Part shown: positions 1-5,052 of the stretch, in pieces
Position numbering within the stretch: the first letter of the stretch is position 1
How the letters are laid out: every line of letters begins with the position of its first letter
Assembly: GCA_040758525.1 (NCBI GenBank)
Contig: JBFLVQ010000589.1
Coordinates: forward strand, 1 to 6,088
Reading direction: 5' to 3'
Length of the DNA: 6,088 bases
Source: JBFLVQ01 sp040758525
GTDB taxonomy: Bacteria > Acidobacteriota > Blastocatellia > Chloracidobacteriales > JADJPF01
Translations under genes and position numbers: made by a program
The notes under the pieces: model-generated
Told to the model about the DNA's origin: nothing
The model's database searches: none
The model's input: only the letters and a program-made list of their open reading frames with translations

Positions 1-826
1 CTGCCAGAGCCAACACCTGATCACCATTAGTGCCTCCCAATAGGGTAGAATATTGTAGAGTGCCATCACCGCTAAACTTCATTACAAAGCCTACGCTCTG
101 ACCGATCACTGCATATGCTGCTCCTGCTGTTACTGGAAAGTCTGGTGAGTTAGTATCTCCTCCGATATAGACATCTCCATCACTATCAATAGCTAGTGCG
201 AACACTCGTGCTGATTTGTTACCACCAATGAATGTGGAATAAAGCAGTGCTGATCCATTGCTATTCAACTTACTAAGGAATCCATCTCCAGAGCCTTCTC
301 TCTGTAATGCTCCTGGAGTAGTAGGAAAGTTTGCAGAATCGGCACGGCCTGCCACCCAGGCATTGCCAGTGCTATCTACTGCCAATCCAAAACCTGATTC
401 TGTAGCGCCACCACCTAAGCGAGCGCTATAGACCAGCCCATTACCGGCTGGATTTAACTTGGCAACAAATGCATCAAAGTCTCCTAATCCACCAAAGCTG
501 GCGGTGACAGGAAAATCCCCTGAGCGAGTACTGCCTGCTAGATAAATAAAGCCATTGTTATCAATCTTGATCGCACGACCCTCATCAAGCCCTCCTCCAC
601 CTAAGAATGTAGAGAAAACCAGTCCATTGCCTGCCGGATTTATCTTGGTAATGAAAGTATCGTTAGCATTAGGGCAACCACCACAGGCTGGTTGAAAAGG
701 TGAAGCAGTAGGAAAGTTTGCTGATGTAGTAGAACCAGTAAGATAGACATTACCTTGATCGTCTACAGCCATTCCATAAGCAATATCATCATTACTGCCA
801 CCTAGATATGTGGAATAGGAAAGTAT
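1..826 (-). repeat. SBBP repeat array within the propeller gene (five repeat starts)
   Basis: This stretch codes for residues 259-533. Five units begin with YSTYLGG, FSTFLGG, YSARLGG, YSTFIGG and YSTLLGG, spaced 67, 62, 63 and 63 residues apart. Each unit ends with a K(I/L)NxxGxxL-type strand leading into the next. The similarity is visible at DNA level, for example between 600-660 and 412-474. The first unit is the longest because of an insertion that contains a CGGC cysteine pair (residues 306-309). The array continues past the left edge. Confidence 0.88.
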
Positions 827-1600
827 CGGATCAATGATAAGCGGTTGAGAAGTATCGTATTCTCCAATACGAAAACCTACTAGATTATTCTCAGTCAGCA
901 AATATTGACTTGCTACTGTCTGTCTCTTGCCATTCACATCTTGGTAAACAATGGGTTTATGCTGTCGTAGCTGTCCATTACCAGCATCAAGAATAAGATC
1001 ACCCTGAGCATCAATAGTTATTTTATTAGTGCCAAGGAAGCTTAGCTTAATGACTGATGGATCAGCACCTGCCACCACAATAAAGTCATATTCAAGTTGT
1101 TGTTGATTACCGTAATAGACCAGATCAACACCAGGATAGATCTGTTCATAGCGTACCTTAGCATAATGGGGAACATCTACACGCCATTGTTTGGGATCGC
1201 TGCCAATAATGTAGTTGCTTTTGCCTGACAGTGGTTCAATGCCTACGGTGTTGGCCGTTCTGTTGGCGGCAACTAACTGCATCCTCACCACAGCTTGCTT
1301 GAGAGCAAATACTGCTTCAGCAGCAGTAAGGAAGAGGGTATAGCTACTACTGCGAGAGAGAAACTTTACCTCGCTATCAACCTGTCCCTGATTAAGTTCA
1401 AAGCTTAATGGCAGACGACCGAATTGATGATCTGCCGCTAGCGAAGTATGTGCTCGCACGATAGGGAACAATCTCGCCGGCACAATATCATTACCATTTA
1501 GAGAGATGGTTGGCAGCTCACTTGCAAAGACAACCATAACCAACAGTAATAGCAGCGCCTTATTAAAGTAGTTGAGATGGGTACACAGAAACCGAATCAT
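1..1600 (-). CDS. Secreted SBBP-repeat beta-propeller protein, N-terminal 533 codons (C-terminus beyond window)
   Basis: The reading frame is open from an ATG at 1600-1598 to the left edge, so the gene is partial at its 3' end. A GAGGAA ribosome site (1611-1606) lies 5 bases upstream of the ATG and supports this start. Residues 1-28 form a signal peptide (hydrophobic stretch ALLLLLVMVVFA). Residues about 55-255 match the N-terminal domain that precedes SBBP repeats (DUF7948-like), with LPLSFELNQGQ, VKFLSRSSSYTLFL, GKSNYIIG and YPGVDLVYYGNQQQLEYDF. From residue 259 onwards come SBBP repeats of 62-67 residues, each opening with Y/FSTxLGG (residues 262, 329, 391, 454, 517) and containing a VDxxGNxYLxG-like strand. 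The family is predicted to form an extracytoplasmic beta-propeller; its ligand is unknown. Such proteins are often over 700 residues and may carry cell-surface or sorting domains at the C-terminus, which cannot be seen here. The gene is divergent from the sigma operon and in spot counts somewhat richer in GC (about 45-48%). Confidence 0.93.
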   Translation of the reverse strand, partial: MIRFLCTHLNYFNKALLLLLVMVVFASELPTISLNGNDIVPARLFPIVRAHTSLAADHQFGRLPLSFELNQGQVDSEVKFLSRSSSYTLFLTAAEAVFALKQAVVRMQLVAANRTANTVGIEPLSGKSNYIIGSDPKQWRVDVPHYAKVRYEQIYPGVDLVYYGNQQQLEYDFIVVAGADPSVIKLSFLGTNKITIDAQGDLILDAGNGQLRQHKPIVYQDVNGKRQTVASQYLLTENNLVGFRIGEYDTSQPLIIDPILSYSTYLGGSNDDIAYGMAVDDQGNVYLTGSTTSANFPTASPFQPACGGCPNANDTFITKINPAGNGLVFSTFLGGGGLDEGRAIKIDNNGFIYLAGSTRSGDFPVTASFGGLGDFDAFVAKLNPAGNGLVYSARLGGGATESGFGLAVDSTGNAWVAGRADSANFPTTPGALQREGSGDGFLSKLNSNGSALLYSTFIGGNKSARVFALAIDSDGDVYIGGDTNSPDFPVTAGAAYAVIGQSVGFVMKFSGDGTLQYSTLLGGTNGDQVLALA

Positions 1601-1659
1601 AATTTTTCCTCAAGCAATACTTGCCATTAATGCCAGACATACACATCAAGCAAGTTGAT

Positions 1660-1885
1660 ACCCGGGGGCCATGTGAAAGGAGACTATGGCGTCGGGAACT
1701 CTTCCTCATGCAAGCATAGATGCAGAACATTTCTGCGGTCATTCACGCAAAATAAACCTTTTCCGAAAAACTTTTCGTACCATATCGCTATTCATCCTAT
1801 TGGCACTTAGCTCATCAGGGTAATGCAGTACAGCTACTTTCTACTGGCCTACCACATCGCTCGGGTCAGACAGCAGGTGTCTCCA
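1660..1885. other. Unassigned GC-richer block with local hairpins, possible structured RNA or gene relic
   Basis: GC is about 50% here, against 28-38% just to the right. The block is bracketed by GGAGAC (1679-1684) and its complement GTCTCC (1879-1884). Inside are GCCAT/ATGGC (1668-1672/1686-1690), GCAGAA-CAT-TTCTGC (1722-1736), CGAAA/TTTCG (1764-1777) and a two-part stem GGTA...CAGTA/TACTG...TACC (1819-1853). None is followed by a T-run typical of an intrinsic terminator. I do not recognise a known RNA family. A decayed coding or mobile fragment is equally possible, because reading frames on both strands are interrupted by stops. The short repeats could individually be chance. Confidence 0.25.
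1686..1823 (+). CDS. Possible 45-aa small ORF, very tentative
   Basis: An ATG at 1686 opens a 45-codon frame ending in TAA at 1821-1823. A purine-rich AAAGGAGA (1676-1683) lies just upstream, but only 2 bases from the ATG, which is too close for an ideal ribosome site. The C-terminal third has a basic stretch (RKINLFRKTFR) followed by a hydrophobic stretch (TISLFILLALSSSG), so it resembles a signal or membrane segment cut short by the stop. It could be the relic of a longer exported-protein gene. The product is not recognised, and a chance ORF is the more likely explanation. Confidence 0.12.
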   Translation: MASGTLPHASIDAEHFCGHSRKINLFRKTFRTISLFILLALSSSG

Positions 1886-1983
1886 TAAATATGTTTTAAG
1901 TGCCTCTATATATTAAACGTGCAAGAATCAGTCGAAACCTCTCACAAAAAATCAAAAAATTTCCGGAAAATAGCGTGCAGAAT

Positions 1984-1997
1984 TTATTTATAAATAA
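1984..1997. repeat. 14-bp perfect AT palindrome
   Basis: TTATTTATAAATAA is its own reverse complement. It lies 132 bp upstream of the sigma gene start and directly abuts the next inverted repeat. It could be a protein-binding site, but AT-only palindromes arise readily in AT-rich sequence. Confidence 0.3.
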
Positions 1998-2017
1998 TTC
2001 AGGGGTATACTGAATTA
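1995..2017. promoter_or_regulatory. Inverted repeat, 8-bp arms with 7-bp spacer, candidate operator
   Basis: TAATTCAG (1995-2002) and CTGAATTA (2010-2017) are perfect reverse complements around the spacer GGGTATA. The 23-bp site has the size and symmetry of a dimeric regulator operator. It lies 113 bp upstream of the sigma gene ATG, and its spacer and right arm include TATACT (2006-2011), which could itself be a -10 element. No known regulator consensus was matched. There is no T-run after it, so it is not a terminator. Confidence 0.35.
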
Positions 2018-2038
2018 CACCAGTTGATGGCTTGTCAT

Positions 2039-2066
2039 ATGTACTAAATATACTTGGGAAGTACAT
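2039..2066. promoter_or_regulatory. Inverted repeat ATGTACT-N14-AGTACAT overlapping a possible -10 box
   Basis: ATGTACT (2039-2045) and AGTACAT (2060-2066) are perfect reverse complements separated by 14 bases. The half-site centres are 21 bp apart, about two helical turns, which suits a dimeric protein bound to one DNA face. A possible -10 element TATACT (2049-2054) lies between the arms, so binding could block or position RNA polymerase at the sigma operon promoter. Promoter and operator roles are inferred. Confidence 0.35.
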
Positions 2067-2129
2067 CAGATTTTCGACATTTGTTGATCTCCAAAAATAT
2101 ATTGCGATACAGAAAGGAATTTAACTATT

Positions 2130-2705
2130 ATGAGTGAACCAGAAAATATTACTACACTATTAACTGCGTGGAAGCTTGGCGATGAGAAAGTAAAAGATAG
2201 ATTATTTGAGCTTGTTTATCCAAAGTTGAGAAAGATGGCTCAAAATTATTTTCGCTCTGAACACCATAATCATACATTACAACCTACGGCATTGGTACAT
2301 GAAGCTTATCTCCGGTTAGTAAATCAGCGTGAAGTAACCTGGCAAGATCGAGGACACTTTTACCGCATTGGGTCACTGGTTATGAGAAGGATACTAGTAG
2401 AACATGCGAGAAATAAAAAAGCAGCAAAAAGAGGAGCTAATAATGTTAGTATCACCCTTAGCGATGCTGTCAATATACCAGTCGAACAAGATCTGAATGC
2501 AATTGATATACTCGCACTTGATGAAGCGCTGAAGGAACTTGCAGCATTTGATGAGCGTAAAAGTAAAATTGTCGAGATGCGATATTTTGGTGGCTTAAGT
2601 ATCGAAAATACTACTGAAGCTCTAGGGATCTCCATTGCTACTTATCACAGAGAATGGAAGAAGGCACGTGCCTTTCTACTACTAGAACTAAACAAGACTC
2701 GTTAA
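2130..2705 (+). CDS. ECF-type RNA polymerase sigma factor (TIGR02999/Sig-70_X6 group, Sigma70_ECF)
   Basis: This cytoplasmic protein would direct RNA polymerase to a specific promoter set. At 191 residues it has the usual length for the group. Region 2 spans about residues 8-100 and carries the group hallmarks TLQPTALVHEAYLRL (49-63) and RRILVEHARNKKAAKRG (86-102). A variable linker (about 103-125) follows. Region 4 spans about 129-187, with DERKSKIVEMRYFGGLSI and a helix-turn-helix at about 157-181 (LSIENTTEALGISIATYHREW) that should read the -35 element. An AAAGGA ribosome site (2113-2118) lies 11 bases before the ATG, somewhat far. This is the first gene of an apparent three-gene operon. 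In related genomes this sigma type is often beside a Ser/Thr protein kinase and usually lacks a classical anti-sigma gene; here an S41 peptidase-like gene follows. The palindromes upstream may regulate it. Confidence 0.95.
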   Translation: MSEPENITTLLTAWKLGDEKVKDRLFELVYPKLRKMAQNYFRSEHHNHTLQPTALVHEAYLRLVNQREVTWQDRGHFYRIGSLVMRRILVEHARNKKAAKRGANNVSITLSDAVNIPVEQDLNAIDILALDEALKELAAFDERKSKIVEMRYFGGLSIENTTEALGISIATYHREWKKARAFLLLELNKTR

Positions 2706-2720
2706 GCTCTGCGACAAAAC

Positions 2721-2746
2721 TCTTAATTATTGTTGGAGAATTAAGA
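2721..2746 (+). promoter_or_regulatory. Hairpin presenting the ribosome site of the S41 gene in its loop
   Basis: TCTTAATT (2721-2728) pairs perfectly with AATTAAGA (2739-2746), leaving a 10-base loop ATTGTTGGAG that contains the GGAG ribosome site (2735-2738). The last base of the right arm is the A of the ATG start codon. In mRNA this would place the Shine-Dalgarno in a loop and the spacer in a stem. The stem is weak, with one G-C pair, so it could act as a temperature- or translation-sensitive element, or be incidental. It lies between the sigma stop codon and the S41 start and has no T-run, so it is not a terminator. Confidence 0.35.
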
Positions 2747-5046
2747 TGAAATTATTCCAGTATACAACAGCCTTAGTTGTTACAATCCTTTCTTTATCTC
2801 TAAACAGTTTTGCACTAGACACAAAACAAAATAGTGTTGAAGCTAGCAGAATAGAAAGACTTGCTAAGCTTTGCAAATTGTGGAATCAAATTAAATATTT
2901 TCACCCTTATCTTGCTTATCGTACCGATATAGATTGGGACAAGGCTCTCATTTCTACCATCCCAAAAGTAAATTCAGCTAAGGATGAAGAGGAGTTTGGT
3001 CTAGCTTTACAAAGTATGATTAATGTTCTTGGCGATCCAGCTACCCAGCTTATCAAGAAATCTATATCACCTGATATTGTCAAAACTGCAACTGATCCCG
3101 CACCAATATTTAAATTTACCCAAGACAATATTTTGATCGTAAATTTGAATAAATATTCTGATTTTGGCGATTTTAATGGCTCCCTAGCTCGATTTACACA
3201 ACTAAGCAAGCAAATCATAAACGCCACAGGCATAATTTTTGATCTACGTTCACCTGTTACTATGACCTCTGATCAATATACAATATTTAATTATGCCATT
3301 CAATTTAGCGGCTTGGCTCAGAAGCTTTCAACTACTCCATTTTCTACACCAGGACAACGAACTCGGATGCATGTAGGTTACAGTCCGCAAGACGCATATC
3401 AAATAGTTGGATTCTATTCTGCTTTTTCCACACAAGAAGGACGTACAATTGTTCCAGACAAAGATGCCAAAGACTTACCTATTGTTTTCCTGGTAAATTC
3501 TAATTCAGGTATTCCGATAGAGGCTCTCGCTCTGCAGCAAGTTGGAAAAGCTATTATCCTAGCAGAAGAAGCTATTAACGATTCCTCCATGATTAATACC
3601 CAGAGCATTAGCATTACTGACAGTTATGATGTTCAAATTCGAATTAGTGAATTAGTTCTTCAGAATGGGAGAACGGGTATACAACCCAATCTGATTGTAA
3701 AAGATGATGCCAAGAACACTTTTGAGACAGCCTTGATGCTAGTAAGGAACTTCAAACCAATACCGGTTAGTGGAAAAGAAATACCTACTTGGATAGGTCG
3801 CATAATTGATAAACCATATTCTGAAATGACATCTCCTACTCTGGAGTATAGATTACTTGCCGCCTTTCGGTTTTGGGGTGTAATTAATTTTTTCTCTCCA
3901 TATAAATATCTATTTGAGGATTGGGATACTGTTATAGTCAAGTTTATCCAGCTAATGGAGAAAGCTAGTAACACTCTCGAATATAATCTCGCAATTGCTG
4001 AGATGACAACTTACATTCATGATACGCATACCGGTATTAGGAGTGATGTACTAAGGAAATATTTTGGTGATGCGCCACCTCCAGTTAGTATAAGATTTGT
4101 AGAAGGCTTGCCTGTTATTACTTCCTTCCAAGATGAAGTAGAAGCTAAAAATCTAAAACTGGAGCTTGGCGATATTATCCTAAAAATCGATGGTGAAGAT
4201 GTTAAAGATCGCATTGAACGCTTAAAGAAATACTTATCAGCTTCTTCAACTCAGGCAACAATGCGACGAGTTGGTGATATATTGTTATATGGGCCAGATA
4301 ATTCAGAAGTGACAGTAACAATAAAAGATCGGTTAAATAAGATTAGAGATGTAAAGATCCCACGAAAAGCAAAATACTTTGCCAATAGGTATCAGCGTTC
4401 TGGGGATATAGTTAAAATATTACCGGATAACATAGGGTATGTAGATTTAGATAGACTTACCGTTCCAATGATTGACAACATGTTGGAAAAGTTAAAAGAT
4501 ACCCGAGCTATCATTTTTGATATGCGTAGTATTCCACAGGGAACCGGCTTCGCTATAGCCCGCAGGCTAACCGATAAACCTCGGATACCAATTGCTATTT
4601 TTCGTAGACCTGTTATTACAGCCGTAAGTAGCTCCAGTGATCTTGCTGGCTCAAATTTAAGTTATTCATATACTGATTATGTACATACTAATAATTTGCC
4701 AAAATATAAAGGCAAAACCGTTATGCTCATTGACGATCGTGCTCAAAGCCAGGCAGAGACGGTGGGACTAGTATTTAAAGCTGCTAATGGTACCACATGG
4801 GTTGGTAGTGCTACGGCAGGCACCGATGGGGAGGTAACGAATCTCTATCTTCCTGGTGGAATTATCGTCTATTTCACAGGTCAAGAGCTTAAGCATCCTG
4901 ATGGACGCCAATTACAGCGTGTTGGCCTGATTCCAGATATTGAAATTAAACCAACCATAAAAGGTATTTTAGAGGGTAAAGATGAAGTGCTTGAAAAAGC
5001 CATCGAATATCTTACAAATGAGTTCCGAACTGCCCAAAAGCAATAA
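2746..5046 (+). CDS. Exported S41-family peptidase-like protein with two tandem S41 modules, first degenerate
   Basis: Residues 1-24 are a signal peptide (hydrophobic core about 9-20, likely cut after SFA), so the 766-aa protein acts outside the cytoplasm. GGAG (2735-2738) lies 7 bases before the ATG. Two similar halves are visible. In half 1, a helical lobe (W46, YFHPY 51-55, DWD 63-65, LGDPAT 95-100) leads to a beta core with FDLR (165-168) and VFLVNSNSG (247-255). In half 2, the matching lobe (W377, FFSPY 382-386, DWD 392-394, HDTHTG 425-430) is followed by a PDZ domain (about 445-540, core LELGDIILKIDGEDV 472-486). Then come FDMR (591-594), a likely nucleophile S668 in SQAE, GSATAG (687-692) and HPDGRQLQRVG (717-727), all characteristic of S41 peptidases. 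Half 2 keeps H428 and S668; half 1 has A99 and about I256 in those places and no PDZ. The substrate is unknown. The gene lies 40 bp after the sigma gene and 6 bp before the propeller gene. Confidence 0.88.
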   Translation: MKLFQYTTALVVTILSLSLNSFALDTKQNSVEASRIERLAKLCKLWNQIKYFHPYLAYRTDIDWDKALISTIPKVNSAKDEEEFGLALQSMINVLGDPATQLIKKSISPDIVKTATDPAPIFKFTQDNILIVNLNKYSDFGDFNGSLARFTQLSKQIINATGIIFDLRSPVTMTSDQYTIFNYAIQFSGLAQKLSTTPFSTPGQRTRMHVGYSPQDAYQIVGFYSAFSTQEGRTIVPDKDAKDLPIVFLVNSNSGIPIEALALQQVGKAIILAEEAINDSSMINTQSISITDSYDVQIRISELVLQNGRTGIQPNLIVKDDAKNTFETALMLVRNFKPIPVSGKEIPTWIGRIIDKPYSEMTSPTLEYRLLAAFRFWGVINFFSPYKYLFEDWDTVIVKFIQLMEKASNTLEYNLAIAEMTTYIHDTHTGIRSDVLRKYFGDAPPPVSIRFVEGLPVITSFQDEVEAKNLKLELGDIILKIDGEDVKDRIERLKKYLSASSTQATMRRVGDILLYGPDNSEVTVTIKDRLNKIRDVKIPRKAKYFANRYQRSGDIVKILPDNIGYVDLDRLTVPMIDNMLEKLKDTRAIIFDMRSIPQGTGFAIARRLTDKPRIPIAIFRRPVITAVSSSSDLAGSNLSYSYTDYVHTNNLPKYKGKTVMLIDDRAQSQAETVGLVFKAANGTTWVGSATAGTDGEVTNLYLPGGIIVYFTGQELKHPDGRQLQRVGLIPDIEIKPTIKGILEGKDEVLEKAIEYLTNEFRTAQKQ

Positions 5047-5052
5047 TACTTT

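Larger units (their letters stand above)
1601..2129. other. Divergent intergenic region (529 bp)
   Basis: This region separates the minus-strand propeller gene from the plus-strand sigma operon and should hold the promoters of both. Near 1600 there is only the ribosome site of the left gene and a TGCCA direct repeat (1622-1626, 1631-1635). About 1660-1885 is a block of roughly 50% GC with short hairpins. From about 1886 the sequence becomes AT-rich (28% GC in 1981-2040) and contains a 10-bp palindrome TTTCCGGAAA (1960-1969), a 14-bp palindrome (1984-1997) and two interrupted inverted repeats (1995-2017, 2039-2066). No tRNA or known riboswitch was recognised. No promoter matches the consensus well; the best for the operon is TTGATG (2024-2029) with TATACT (2049-2054) at a long 19-bp spacing. 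Confidence 0.7.

Noticed and set aside
1764..1777. CGAAAAACTTTTCG as an intrinsic terminator
   Set aside because: The stem is only 5 bp and A/T-dominated, with no T-run after it on either strand, and no gene ends here.
1960..1969. TTTCCGGAAA palindrome as an operator
   Set aside because: It is only 10 bp, and I know of no matching regulator consensus to support a site call.
2360..2635. 91-codon minus-strand ORF inside the sigma gene
   Set aside because: It is fully antisense to a clear sigma factor gene, its serine-rich composition is typical of a shadow frame, and it matches no recognisable domain.
2916..4214. Four minus-strand ORFs of 65-105 codons inside the S41 gene
   Set aside because: All lie opposite the S41 reading frame, which has continuous family motifs, and none has recognisable domains.
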